From positions 682,001-746,000 of the forward strand of contig NZ_JAUSSK010000001.1 of NCBI RefSeq assembly GCF_030812295.1: a DNA stretch of 64,000 nucleotides. The letters are read 5' to 3'. The notes beneath the pieces are model-generated. The model saw only the letters and a program-made list of their open reading frames with translations, did no database searches and had not been told where the DNA came from. This stretch comes from Luteibacter jiangsuensis. GTDB taxonomy: Bacteria; Pseudomonadota; Gammaproteobacteria; Xanthomonadales; Rhodanobacteraceae. Both the position numbers and the translations under genes were made by a program. Shown here in pieces: positions 8,312 to 17,975 of this stretch (position 1 is the stretch's first letter; each line of letters begins with the position of its first letter).

Positions 8312-9298
8312 ATGGATTTCAAGCGACGCACTATTTCCGAGCTGGCCAGGATGATTTGCGGCGACTTCTCCGACGAGCCGAAACTTTTTCGGTATCGCAG
8401 TAGCCACTACCTCACGGAATTCTTCCAGGACTGCGACACGGATTACGCCCACGACGGGTCGACACGCGCTCATTGGGTGGCCGGCGTTCTAACCGAAATC
8501 CTGAGCGGCCCTCAACCGAGCCCACAAACCCCGCCGCAAGTATTCAGCCGCGTCATCCGCACGCTGATGGACCCCGGCGACGCGATGGACGGAGACCCGG
8601 GCCGGACTGGTGCCCTGACGCACCTCAACCAATCGTTGAGCCGGGAGGGGTTCGAAGCCTTTTATGCCGAGGACCAGCAGTGCTACCTGCGCCACATCGC
8701 CTCCGGCAGCGTGGCCGCTGATGTTGCCAATCCCCATCGTCCCCTGTCCGCGGCGGAAGTGGAGAAGCGCAAGGACCTGACGGCATTTCTGGATGCCGCC
8801 TCCGAAGATGCGTTGATTGAGGAGGTACTGCTGCCCCTTTTTCGTCAGCTCGGCTTCCAGCGCATCACCGCAGCCGGCCATAAGGACAAGGCCCTGGAAT
8901 ACGGCAAGGACCTCTGGATGCGCTATGTCCTACCCACGCAACATGTCATCTACTTTGGCATCCAGGCCAAGCGCGACAAGCTCGACGCATCCGGCATGAG
9001 CGGTGCCAAGAACGCCAACGTGGCAGAAATCCACAACCAGGCGACCATGATGCTAGGCCATGAAATCTTCGACCCCGAGATTGGCAAGCGCGTGCTCGTC
9101 GACCATGCCCTTATCGTGGCCGGCGGCGAAATCACGAAGGCAGCCCGAAACTGGCTCGGGAACAAACTGGATGCATCGCGGCGAAGCCAAATCATGTTCA
9201 TGGACCGAGAGGACATCCTGAACCTGTTCGTGGTAACTCCGCTGAAGGTGCCAGGCGGCGCAACATCCAAGTGGGACGACGATGACATTCCGTTCTAA
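8312..9298 (+). CDS. PD-(D/E)XK nuclease-like protein of unknown role
   Basis: The 328-residue protein has an N-terminal helical region (about residues 1-140). It then has a segment that fits the PD-(D/E)XK fold: FQRITAAGHKDK, then a GKDLWMRY loop with a possible metal-binding Asp, then a strand VIYFGIQAKRDKLD with the Q-x-K half of the motif. The order D...(about 20 residues)...QAK matches restriction-endonuclease-like and repair nucleases, but I cannot name a family. Later parts (VLVDHALIVAGGEIT, RSQIMFMDREDIL) are like those following Mrr-type cores. I chose ATG 8312; the frame opens at TTG 8288. It is divergent from the relaxase and may be a defence or DNA-processing gene of the island. 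Confidence 0.72.
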   Translation: MDFKRRTISELARMICGDFSDEPKLFRYRSSHYLTEFFQDCDTDYAHDGSTRAHWVAGVLTEILSGPQPSPQTPPQVFSRVIRTLMDPGDAMDGDPGRTGALTHLNQSLSREGFEAFYAEDQQCYLRHIASGSVAADVANPHRPLSAAEVEKRKDLTAFLDAASEDALIEEVLLPLFRQLGFQRITAAGHKDKALEYGKDLWMRYVLPTQHVIYFGIQAKRDKLDASGMSGAKNANVAEIHNQATMMLGHEIFDPEIGKRVLVDHALIVAGGEITKAARNWLGNKLDASRRSQIMFMDREDILNLFVVTPLKVPGGATSKWDDDDIPF

Positions 9299-9524
9299 CC
9301 TAAGCAAAGTTTTTAAAGAATGGTCCGGCGATGTAGGGCTTCTCAGTCGAACAACGCACCAAGAGACAATGCGGGAGCCTGGCCGTGTCACCATCCTGCT
9401 GCGGATGGCGCCGTCATCGGCGAACGTTCGATTACATGTAATCAATTGTCTCAGTTCCACATCTTGCCAGGTCACTACTTTCTGATAGATCTGTTAGCCC
9501 ACGTGGCCATCGTCGGAGAAACCT
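9299..9524. other. AT-richer gap with two adjacent palindromes
   Basis: No convincing gene lies between the PD-(D/E)XK gene and the small frame at 9525. The stretch is lower in GC than its surroundings and contains the double palindrome at 9421-9443. Confidence 0.4.
9421..9443. promoter_or_regulatory. Two abutting perfect palindromes
   Basis: CGAACGTTCG (9421-9430) and GATTACATGTAATC (9430-9443) are each perfectly self-complementary and share one base. They lie about 80 bases upstream of the small gene at 9525. Dimeric repressors bind sites of this form, so an operator is possible; nothing else identifies it. Confidence 0.45.
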
Positions 9525-9641
9525 ATGATCAAGGGCAACTACAATCAACAAAAGCAGGACCGTGATTTGAAACGTTTCCTGGTTATGGGGGTTCTTCTCG
9601 CAGTTCTTGGCATTTGGTCCATTGTTCACACCAACGGCTAG
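9525..9641 (+). CDS. Possible 38-residue single-pass membrane peptide
   Basis: An ATG at 9525 with a well-placed GGAG (9515-9518, six bases upstream) opens a 38-codon frame ending at a TAG at 9639-9641. The peptide begins with a polar segment rich in Gln, Lys and Asp and then has one hydrophobic helix (about residues 19-34, FLVMGVLLAVLGIW). The last four bases overlap the end of the convergent membrane-protein gene. Good ribosome site plus a membrane segment is the pattern of small-membrane-protein genes (toxins, regulators), but a frame this short can occur by chance. Confidence 0.45.
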   Translation: MIKGNYNQQKQDRDLKRFLVMGVLLAVLGIWSIVHTNG

Positions 9642-10330
9642 TGTTCAAAGCCCCAGATAACCCACGTTCTTTGGCATTTGGCAGCTGACTCCGCGGCCGG
9701 GGCTGTGATGCACGCTTCGTTATTCGAAAAAAAAGCGTAGCCATAACTACAGGCAGCAAAGAGCAGACCCACGAGAATCAACTGAATAATCAACTCATGC
9801 CGAAGTCCTCGGGCGCCGCGAACCTTGAAAGACGACCTCAGCGAACGCACTGCTAAAATCAGAACATGGGCGGCAGTAATCAGGACAAGCAGAGCTGAGG
9901 ACGCGGAGATGATTTTTCCATGCTCATCCTTCAACGCGATGAATGCCGCGATACCAAGATATAAGAAGAACAGTGTGGCGATGAATAGCAGACCCTTTCG
10001 CCGCTCGATGAACGCCGTGGCGCCCGCGAAAATAGCAGCGCATATCGGAAAGATGTAAGACCAATATTCGGTCGTTTCTTTAGACGTTGTTTCCACCGAA
10101 AAAAGTATGCCTACAAAAACGGCGTATCCAAGCGTTACCCAAAATGTAGTCATTACGCCCGAAAACGTGATTTCCGCCTCGAGCTTATCCAGCGCGTGAG
10201 GCGACACCGGTAAATTGAGTTTCGGCGCCACCGTGGTCTTTGGGCGATTTGTTCTCGCGCCCCCTTCCCTAGCGAGGGAAGCGACCGCCAGCACGGAAAT
10301 GCCCACAACCAACCAAGTCGCTTTTCGCAT
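9638..10330 (-). CDS. Multi-pass membrane protein of unknown function
   Basis: The 230-residue protein has an N-terminal hydrophobic segment (residues 5-20), possibly a signal anchor, then a polar region, and four further membrane segments at about residues 59-78, 92-106, 114-131 and 139-160, with a fifth near 180-200. The C-terminal tail has two cysteines (EACITAP and AAKCQRT) and would face one compartment. I do not recognise the family. It starts four bases after the integrase stop codon, so it is probably cotranscribed with the integrase; its role in the island is unknown. Confidence 0.7.
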   Translation of the reverse strand: MRKATWLVVGISVLAVASLAREGGARTNRPKTTVAPKLNLPVSPHALDKLEAEITFSGVMTTFWVTLGYAVFVGILFSVETTSKETTEYWSYIFPICAAIFAGATAFIERRKGLLFIATLFFLYLGIAAFIALKDEHGKIISASSALLVLITAAHVLILAVRSLRSSFKVRGARGLRHELIIQLILVGLLFAACSYGYAFFSNNEACITAPAAESAAKCQRTWVIWGFEH

Positions 10331-10334
10331 AGCC

Positions 10335-11759
10335 TCAGCTCCGTTTGTCGGCCAGTGAGTAGCTCAAGGCTGGCCCAATGGCATCAAGCAATTCTCTGGG
10401 GGTGAAGCGTCGCGAATACGTCGCATGGTGCTCGTCGTCGAGCAAGTGTCCTACCAGTTGAGCGCGCACCTCGGATGCCACCCCGGCCGTTTGAAGCGTT
10501 TGGACGACGGTTTTCCGCAAACTGTGAAATCCCAATTTGCCGACCTTCGGTTTGACGCCGAGCGCCGTGAGGTGCCGGCCAAAAGCAGCGCTTAAAAAAT
10601 TGCCGCTACCGTTCACGCTACCAACCTTCGCTCGCGGGAAAAGTCGGTCCTTGCCGGCCCGTCGCAGCGCTTCGACATAGGTAAGCAGCCCCAGCCGCAC
10701 CAGCTCGGGATGGATGGGCACGACACGCTCGCTCGCGTCCGTCTTCAACGACTGCCCCACACCTCTCGCGGTGATGCGAAAGCACGGGACGTCGTCCTCT
10801 TCGCAGAAATCTTCCAGTCTTAGCTGACCGATTTCCGATACCCTGGCGCCACTGTATAACCCGAGCCATGCGCCCCAGCGCACGGGTTCTTTAAGCTTCG
10901 CGAGGCTCTCCGACGAAAAAATGACGCGCAAGTGCTCATCGGAAAAAGCTTCAAATCCCAGCTTTCGGCGCAGGCGTTTTTCTCTCACACCAAACTTCAC
11001 CTGGCCGGCGGCAGGGTTGTCGCCCATGGGGTAGTGCCCCGCACCCTGCAACCACGCAAAACACGCTTTCAGATAAGAGGCTTTGTTCGCAATCGTAGGC
11101 GTAGCAAGCTCGGATGCACGAAGGCTTTGCACCCACTCGGCAACGTCAGTGCGCGAGCACTGCGCTAGAGGGTGGTTCAATCCCCTCCACTGCGCAAAGC
11201 CGTTCACTGCTGCTTTCTTCTGACTGCGGGTCTTGTCCGGCAACAGGGCCGAATCGAGCGTTAGGAGGTATTTGCGGGCGGCCTCTCCAACCGAGATGCC
11301 CGGCTTGCTCGGCGAACCCGTGACATCCACGCCCGCACTTGCGTCACCTGACGACACCACCGGTGCCGTGCCAGCGGCAAGCAGCGTCTTCAGCACCTCG
11401 ATGGCCTGAGCATGCTCCTTAGCCGAGTCACCGTCGGTCGCTAGCTTGAACCCCTCCCGCGTTTTTTCTACACGCCAATTGGGGCTGTGAAGCGGGTTGC
11501 GTGGGTCATCCAGCGGGAAGCCGAACGGGTTATCTGGAACGGGCTCGTTCATCCCTATCAGCCTCCGTGCTTCATCGAATGTCGCAGCCACGCGCGCCGA
11601 CATGACGTAGGCCTGTGCCTGGGCCAGTCGCGCGCTCCGAGTGCCCAGACTACGCTTCACTACGCGTAATCCGAAAGCCCTCTGGAGGGGTATCGGCACC
11701 TTTTGCCGGAAATGAAACACGCCTGTGGCGGAACGTACGAGGTGATGCGGAAGACGCAT
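10335..11759 (-). CDS. int: Tyrosine integrase of the genomic island (tRNA-Ser-associated)
   Basis: This 474-residue protein is a DUF6538-type integrase. The N-terminus (MRLPHHLVRSATGVFHFRQ) is the short arm-binding module typical of such enzymes, followed by a core-binding domain and a C-terminal catalytic domain. The catalytic residues are visible: Arg in YSGARVSEIGQL, the H-x-x-R pair in FHSLRKT, His in LVGHLLDDEHH and the Tyr nucleophile in ATYSRRF. It lies 81 bases from the 3' end of a tRNA-Ser gene, the usual arrangement for an enzyme that integrates into that tRNA. I chose ATG 11759 because it gives the family N-terminus; the frame also opens at GTG 11783. It is cotranscribed with the membrane protein downstream. 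Confidence 0.9.
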   Translation of the reverse strand: MRLPHHLVRSATGVFHFRQKVPIPLQRAFGLRVVKRSLGTRSARLAQAQAYVMSARVAATFDEARRLIGMNEPVPDNPFGFPLDDPRNPLHSPNWRVEKTREGFKLATDGDSAKEHAQAIEVLKTLLAAGTAPVVSSGDASAGVDVTGSPSKPGISVGEAARKYLLTLDSALLPDKTRSQKKAAVNGFAQWRGLNHPLAQCSRTDVAEWVQSLRASELATPTIANKASYLKACFAWLQGAGHYPMGDNPAAGQVKFGVREKRLRRKLGFEAFSDEHLRVIFSSESLAKLKEPVRWGAWLGLYSGARVSEIGQLRLEDFCEEDDVPCFRITARGVGQSLKTDASERVVPIHPELVRLGLLTYVEALRRAGKDRLFPRAKVGSVNGSGNFLSAAFGRHLTALGVKPKVGKLGFHSLRKTVVQTLQTAGVASEVRAQLVGHLLDDEHHATYSRRFTPRELLDAIGPALSYSLADKRS

Positions 11760-11840
11760 GGAGGTGTCCAAGCGAGTGTCCACGCACCGAATCTGACTGA
11801 CGCGAAGAAAATCCTTATGCGTCCATCATTTAGCTTGGTC

Positions 11841-11930
11841 TGGCGGAGAGAGTGGGATTCGAACCCACGGTAGGCTTACACCTACGGCAGTTTTCAAGAC
11901 TGCTGCCTTAAACCACTCGGCCATCTCTCC
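11841..11930 (-). tRNA. tRNA-Ser(TGA)
   Basis: A complete 90-base class II tRNA on the minus strand. The acceptor stem GGAGAGA pairs with the 3' CTCTCTCC region, the anticodon loop is CTTGAAA (anticodon TGA, reading UCA), the T arm contains GGTTCGAATCCC, there is a long variable arm, and the 3' CCA is encoded (11841-11843). It is directly downstream of serS in the same direction, so the synthetase gene and one of its tRNAs are neighbours. Its 3' end faces the integrase and is the likely attachment site of the island. Confidence 0.97.
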
Positions 11931-11941
11931 ATAAACTTTTA

Positions 11942-13294
<1,353 letters not shown>

Positions 13295-13888
13295 TCAAGC
13301 CATCGGCTTGATCGTCGCGCTGCCGTTGCTCTTGCGACCCAACCACCAGCCGGCAGCCGCACCGGCGATCAACCAGCCGAAGGCCTGCTCGACCAGTGTC
13401 CCGGCGGTGAAGGCTCCCGGGAAGCGGTACCAGTTCCAGTACGGCACGCTCAGCGACAGCCAGCTGAAGATGCCGAAGGCCAGGCCCACGTACAGGCCGC
13501 GGACCACGCCGGTGCCGGCACGGAGCATCACCAGCACCACGAGCAGCGCGGCCAGGGTGTCGGAGAGCCACTGGTGGAACAGGTTGCCGCCCATCGCCAT
13601 GGGGTCCTTGCCAAAGGGCGAGTAGACGATGAAGGCGTACGGCGAGGCCTTGGCCTTTGCCGAGAAGGCGGCGACGGCCTTGTCGTCGCCATGCTTGGCC
13701 ATGTCGTAGTGCGGAAGGACGTAGATGCCGTGTTCGGCGGGCAGGCCGTCATGCAGGGCGGAGAGCACCTTGTCCTCGTCCAGCGGCGCGCGCATGGACA
13801 TCTCGCCCAGTGGCAGCACCATATGCGCGAAGGCACCCCAGAGGAACATCACGAGGCCGCCGATCAGGGTTGCGATGGCGATGCGCAT
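13295..13888 (-). CDS. Inner-membrane protein of unknown function
   Basis: This 197-residue protein starts with a hydrophobic segment (residues 4-22), has a roughly 85-residue hydrophilic loop that probably faces the periplasm (MSMRAPLDEDKVLSAL and onwards), then three more membrane segments (about 108-123, 126-148 and 165-183). It ends in a short basic tail. The pattern is common in proteobacterial membrane proteins annotated only as hypothetical; I do not recognise a function. It lies between serS and a small secreted protein gene with no obvious operon partner. Confidence 0.8.
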   Translation of the reverse strand: MRIAIATLIGGLVMFLWGAFAHMVLPLGEMSMRAPLDEDKVLSALHDGLPAEHGIYVLPHYDMAKHGDDKAVAAFSAKAKASPYAFIVYSPFGKDPMAMGGNLFHQWLSDTLAALLVVLVMLRAGTGVVRGLYVGLAFGIFSWLSLSVPYWNWYRFPGAFTAGTLVEQAFGWLIAGAAAGWWLGRKSNGSATIKPMA

Positions 13889-13978
13889 GGCCGTTCTCCG
13901 CGGTGGGTGTGGGCCGAGGGTACGTCGGCACAGCCACCGGGAGTATCGGCCTTTTGGCAGGGGGTACGGTCGCTTTGC

Positions 13979-14404
13979 TCAGCGATAGTCGGGATCGCGC
14001 TCGAGTTGCCCTTTCCACCGGCCTTCCCAGGCCCTGGCGGGAACGACGAAGTCGAGCGTCAGGGCGTCGTCGCCGGCGGCATGGGTCAGTTCCAGGATGT
14101 TTCCCACGAGGTCGTAGCAGACCTTTCCCTTGCTCTTGGCGTCGACCTCGGCCTCGGAGAACTTGTAGACCAGCGCGTCGCCATCGGCCTTGTCGTAGCG
14201 CGCCTTCACCCTGCACGTGAAGGCGCCGTCGAAAATGAGCTCCGCGCCATTCGGCGTGAACTGCGCATGCACACCGACGTCGTGCCCGCCCTTGTGGATG
14301 GATCCCTTCCAGACACCCTCCTCCCAGCCGTGTGCGAAGGCCAGGGTGGGCAGAAGGCAGAGCAGCGCGCCGATGCCGAGGTTCTTCTTGAAGCGCATGA
14401 CCAT
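13979..14404 (-). CDS. Small secreted protein of unknown function
   Basis: The 141-residue product has a clear Sec signal peptide (basic start MVMRFKK, hydrophobic core, cleavage after TLAFA at about residue 24). The mature part is a beta-rich domain with paired Trp-Lys-Gly elements near both ends (GVWKGSIHKGG and EGRWKGQLER) and two cysteines (TCRVKA and VCYDLV) that may form a disulfide. I do not recognise the family. It sits just downstream of the response regulator gene on the same strand and may share its transcript. Confidence 0.8.
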   Translation of the reverse strand: MVMRFKKNLGIGALLCLLPTLAFAHGWEEGVWKGSIHKGGHDVGVHAQFTPNGAELIFDGAFTCRVKARYDKADGDALVYKFSEAEVDAKSKGKVCYDLVGNILELTHAAGDDALTLDFVVPARAWEGRWKGQLERDPDYR

Positions 14405-14434
14405 GGTGTTCTCCTTGCGTAGTGGATGGTGGTT

Positions 14435-15088
14435 TCACGGGTCGAGCGTGGTGAGGCCTTCGCGCAGGGCGTAGCGCGTCAGCTGGGCGATGCCGTTGAT
14501 GCCCAGCTTGGCCATGATGTGTTCGCGATGCGTGCCGACCGTTTTCACGCTGACATGCAGGCGTTCCGCGATGGCCCGCGCACTGAAGCCCTCGGCGTAC
14601 AACTGGGTGATCTCGCGCTCTCGTGTGCTGAGCAGCCCGCACTGTGCGAAGGCCGGACCGTCGTGTCGACGCGCTCCGCCAACCAGCAAATGGGCGATGT
14701 CCGCGCTGACGAAGTACCGCGAGCGCATCACGCGGTCGATCGCTTCGAGCAGCACGCCGAAGCCATCGCGTTTCAGCACGTAGCCGTGTGCACCCGCGTC
14801 GAAGGCGGCGCGAACCCATCGCGTGTCTTCGTAGGTGGAAAGGCAAAGCAGCCGCGTTCGTGGGCAGCGCGGAACGATTCGACGTATCGCTTCGAGTCCA
14901 CTCAATCCACGCATGGCGCAGTCGAATACGATGAGGCCGGGTTGACAGCGCAACGCGGTGCGCATGCATTCGCGCCCGTCGGCGGTGCTTCCAATCACTT
15001 CGTAGCAGGACGAACCAGCCAGCAGCGAAGCCACACCCTCGCGCAGTAGCGCCTGCTCGTCGGCCAGCAAAACGGTCACCGGAGTCAC
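14435..15088 (-). CDS. NarL/FixJ (LuxR-type) response regulator
   Basis: The 217-residue protein has a receiver domain (residues about 4-120) with the acidic pocket LLADE, the phospho-acceptor aspartate in LIVFDCAMRGLSG, a Thr in LSTYED and the conserved lysine in YVLKRD. A LuxR-type helix-turn-helix follows (LSTREREITQLYAEGFSARAIAERLHVSVKTVGTH). The start is GTG 15088, because AGGAG lies eight bases upstream; the frame continues to 15163 without a good ribosome site. No kinase gene is adjacent. The nearest is the orphan HisKA_3 kinase at 20909, whose family pairs with this regulator type, so a functional link is possible but unproven. Confidence 0.9.
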   Translation of the reverse strand: MTPVTVLLADEQALLREGVASLLAGSSCYEVIGSTADGRECMRTALRCQPGLIVFDCAMRGLSGLEAIRRIVPRCPRTRLLCLSTYEDTRWVRAAFDAGAHGYVLKRDGFGVLLEAIDRVMRSRYFVSADIAHLLVGGARRHDGPAFAQCGLLSTREREITQLYAEGFSARAIAERLHVSVKTVGTHREHIMAKLGINGIAQLTRYALREGLTTLDP

Positions 15089-15226
15089 GTGGCATGCTCC
15101 TGTCAGCTCCCCTACCCGCCCCTTGTCGGGGATGGAGGTGCCACGGTAGTCGCGACACGTCACCGGCCCTATCGGCCAAAACCTGATTTTTCGGAGCGTG
15201 TTTGCGAACTAGCGACGGAGTCTCGC

Positions 15227-16558
15227 TTAGTCCTTCTGGTCCCGTGCCGCGGCACGGGCGGCACGCAGCGCGGTGAGCTTCTCGCGCAGTTTCACTTCCA
15301 GTCCACGGTCGACCGGGTCGTAGAAGGTCATGCCGACCAGTTCGTCGGGGAGGCATTGCTGATCGAGGGCCACGCCGCCTTCCACGTCGTGGTCGTACTG
15401 GTAGCCGGTGCCATAGCCCAGGCCTTTCATGAGCTTGGTCGGCGCGTTGCGCAGGTGCATGGGCACGTCGAGGCTACCCATCTGCTTCACCGTGGCGCGG
15501 GCCTTGTTATAGGCCATGTAGGCGGCGTTGCTCTTGGGCGCGATCGCCAGCCAGATCGCGAGTTGGGCGAGTCCGAGTTCGCCTTCCGGGCTGCCCAGGC
15601 GCTCGAAGGTATCCCAGGCATCGAGGGCCATGCGCCAGGCGCGCGGTTCGGCCAGACCCACGTCTTCCACCGCCATGCGCGTCATGCGCCGGGCGAGGTA
15701 GAGCGGATCGCAGCCGCCGTCGAGCATGCGGGTGAGCCAGTACACGGCGGCGTCCGGATCGGACGAGCGCACGGATTTGTGCAGCGCCGAGATCTGGTCG
15801 TAGAACTGCTCGCCGCTCTTATCGAAGCGGCGCGTGCGGTCGGCCAGCACCTGTTCCAGCGTGATGTCGTCGATGCGGCCGTCCTCGGCCAGTTCGGCGG
15901 CGATTTCCAGCAGCGTGAGCGCGCGGCGCACGTCGCCATCGGCGGCGCTGGCGATGAGCTTCAACGAGGCTTCGTCCACGCTCAGGCCCAGGTCGCCCAG
16001 GCCGCGTTCCTTGTCGGCGAGCGCGCGATGCAAGGCGGCCACGATGTCGTCGGCGCTCACCGCGTCCAGTACGTGCACGCGGCAGCGCGAGAGCAATGCG
16101 GAGTTGAGCTCGAACGAGGGGTTTTCCGTGGTGGCGCCGACGAAGATGATCACGCCGCGTTCGATATGCGGCAGGAAGGCGTCCTGTTGCGCCTTGTTGA
16201 AGCGGTGCACCTCGTCCACGAACAGCACGGTGCGACGGCCTTGCGCGAAGTTGCCCTCGGCTTCGGCCAGCGCCTTGCGGACATCCGGAAGCCCGCTCAT
16301 CACCGCGGAAATCGCGCGGAAATCGGCGTCGGCGTAGCGCGCCACCAGCAGGGCCAGCGTGGTCTTGCCGCAACCCGGTGGCCCCCACAGGATCATCGAA
16401 TGCACCCTGCCCGCTTCCAGCGCGCGGCGCAGCGGCTTGCCCTCGCCCACCACGCGCTGCTGGCCGACGATCTCGTCGAGCGCGCGCGGGCGCATGCGCT
16501 CGGCCAGTGGTTTCAACGCTTCGGGTTCGGCGAACAGGCCGGGAGACTGGAAGGACAT
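15227..16558 (-). CDS. rarA: Replication-associated recombination protein A (AAA+ ATPase)
   Basis: This 443-residue AAA+ ATPase (RarA/MgsA, clamp-loader-like) acts at stalled replication forks. The Walker A motif is WGPPGCGKTTLA near residue 60 and Walker B is LFVDEVHRFNKAQQ, with sensor regions in VGATTENPSFELN. The C-terminal part carries the MgsA tetramerisation domain (GYQYDHDVEGGVALDQQCLP). Length is normal for the family. The start ATG 16558 gives the family N-terminus with the LAERMRPRALDEIVGQ motif. It lies in the conserved lolA-rarA-serS order, although here other genes separate it from lolA. Confidence 0.96.
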   Translation of the reverse strand: MSFQSPGLFAEPEALKPLAERMRPRALDEIVGQQRVVGEGKPLRRALEAGRVHSMILWGPPGCGKTTLALLVARYADADFRAISAVMSGLPDVRKALAEAEGNFAQGRRTVLFVDEVHRFNKAQQDAFLPHIERGVIIFVGATTENPSFELNSALLSRCRVHVLDAVSADDIVAALHRALADKERGLGDLGLSVDEASLKLIASAADGDVRRALTLLEIAAELAEDGRIDDITLEQVLADRTRRFDKSGEQFYDQISALHKSVRSSDPDAAVYWLTRMLDGGCDPLYLARRMTRMAVEDVGLAEPRAWRMALDAWDTFERLGSPEGELGLAQLAIWLAIAPKSNAAYMAYNKARATVKQMGSLDVPMHLRNAPTKLMKGLGYGTGYQYDHDVEGGVALDQQCLPDELVGMTFYDPVDRGLEVKLREKLTALRAARAAARDQKD

Positions 16559-16622
16559 GGGGATCGATGCGGTCGGTGAACGGGCATTATCGCGCGTTCA
16601 CCGTGCACGGCGCCTCAATGGC

Positions 16623-17975
16623 TCATTCGTCGCCGGGCCGGGGCTTGCGCAGCAGGCTCGCGGCCATGCCCGCCACCAGCGCGGCGCCGAGCAGGAGCAC
16701 CACCCAGAGCAAGGGGCGCGTCCAGTCGAACGGTGCCCCGCTGTCGTCCAGCGCCTTGCGGCCCGCCAGTTCCTGGCCGGGGCCCGTCGTGGCGGTGGCA
16801 GGCCGCCAGCTGGCGCCGCCGTCCTTGCGCAGGGCCGCGATGGCATCGTCGATCGGCCAGGCGGGACGGCGCGCGGCACGGCTGCCGACCAACAGGCGGT
16901 ATGGCGCGTCGCCTTCCGGCAGGAAGACAAAACGGTCCGGACGCCAGCCCACCGAGAGGCGCGGCGATTCGCGCAGCGGCGTCGCCGAATGCAGGCGCAA
17001 GAGTTCACGGCGGCCCCGCGATACCTCCAGCGGATGACGGCCACCGCCATCCTGGCCGGGTGTGACGACGAGGGTGCCGAGTTGCTCGGCGCTCATCGTG
17101 CCTTCCACGGCGATGGCGTCGAAACGGGCCACGTTGTCGCTCTTGCCGAGCGTCACGCGCAGCGCGCCCACGGGGAGTGCCGCGGGCAGGCGGTAATCGT
17201 AATCGACGCCCTGCCCGCTCGTGCTCGTGTCGGTGGCGGCGAGATCCAGCCAGCGGCGTGGTGCTTCATCCTTTGCCGATGCATCTTCCACCATGCCGGA
17301 CAGCGTCACCGTGGCCGCGGCACCGTTGGTCCACGGCGCCTCGCCTTCGGTCACGCGCACGCGGTAGTAGCGCGCGGGCGCGCCGGCCAGCTTGACGACA
17401 CGCGCATCCACCGAGCCGTCGCCCTTGCCCAGCGTGACCACGGAGGCGCCACGCACCAGTGGCGTCCAGTCCTGCAGGTTGCCGCTGGCATCGATGTCCA
17501 GCGTGAGGCTGGCGTCACGGTCGAAGGGCGCTAATTCCAGGCGTTCGGGTGCGACGGGCTGGCGTGCGTCGAACAGCCATTCGCGGGGTGCGCCGCTGGC
17601 GGGAGCGGCGCCGGGTTCGATGACGATATCGCCATTGGTGTTTCGCTGGATGCGTGGCCCGGCGATGCCGCCCGCGCTTTGCGGCACGGCAAGCAAGGGC
17701 GCATCGAGCGTGATGGGATGTGAGGTGGGCGCGGCGGGCGCGTAGGGCCCCGCGGCCACCTGGCGCCCGTGCGCGTCGACGATCACGACATCGGCCAGTC
17801 CGGCATCGCGGCTGGCCCAGGCATAGGCGTCCTGCGGCAACGCCACGACGTACGCCTTCGCGCCGGATTCGTGATGGATCGGATAAGCCATCGCGAACGG
17901 CGGCGGCGCATCGGCGTGCGTCGCGGTCGCGACGAAAGACAACACGAAGAAACAGCGACGCCAGTCACGACGCAT
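16623..17975 (-). CDS. DUF3999 family membrane-associated protein
   Basis: The 450-residue protein has a signal peptide (MRRDWRRCFFVLSF, cleavage near THADA), a long exported beta-rich region and one C-terminal membrane segment (PLLWVVLLLGAALVAGMAASLL) followed by a short basic tail. This is the layout of DUF3999 proteins, whose function is unknown. The ATG at 17975 lies inside the last codons of the DUF2339 gene (11-base overlap), so the two are translationally coupled. DUF3999 and DUF2339 genes are commonly neighbours, which suggests they work together in the inner membrane. Confidence 0.85.
   Translation of the reverse strand: MRRDWRRCFFVLSFVATATHADAPPPFAMAYPIHHESGAKAYVVALPQDAYAWASRDAGLADVVIVDAHGRQVAAGPYAPAAPTSHPITLDAPLLAVPQSAGGIAGPRIQRNTNGDIVIEPGAAPASGAPREWLFDARQPVAPERLELAPFDRDASLTLDIDASGNLQDWTPLVRGASVVTLGKGDGSVDARVVKLAGAPARYYRVRVTEGEAPWTNGAAATVTLSGMVEDASAKDEAPRRWLDLAATDTSTSGQGVDYDYRLPAALPVGALRVTLGKSDNVARFDAIAVEGTMSAEQLGTLVVTPGQDGGGRHPLEVSRGRRELLRLHSATPLRESPRLSVGWRPDRFVFLPEGDAPYRLLVGSRAARRPAWPIDDAIAALRKDGGASWRPATATTGPGQELAGRKALDDSGAPFDWTRPLLWVVLLLGAALVAGMAASLLRKPRPGDE

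Noticed and set aside
8098-8403. A 101-codon plus-strand frame starting inside the inverted repeat
   Set aside because: It overlaps the start of the PD-(D/E)XK gene in another frame and has poor composition with no domain.
1-11840. A second copy of the tRNA-Ser 3' end marking the island's other end
   Set aside because: I found no such direct repeat in this stretch, so the other boundary probably lies outside the window.
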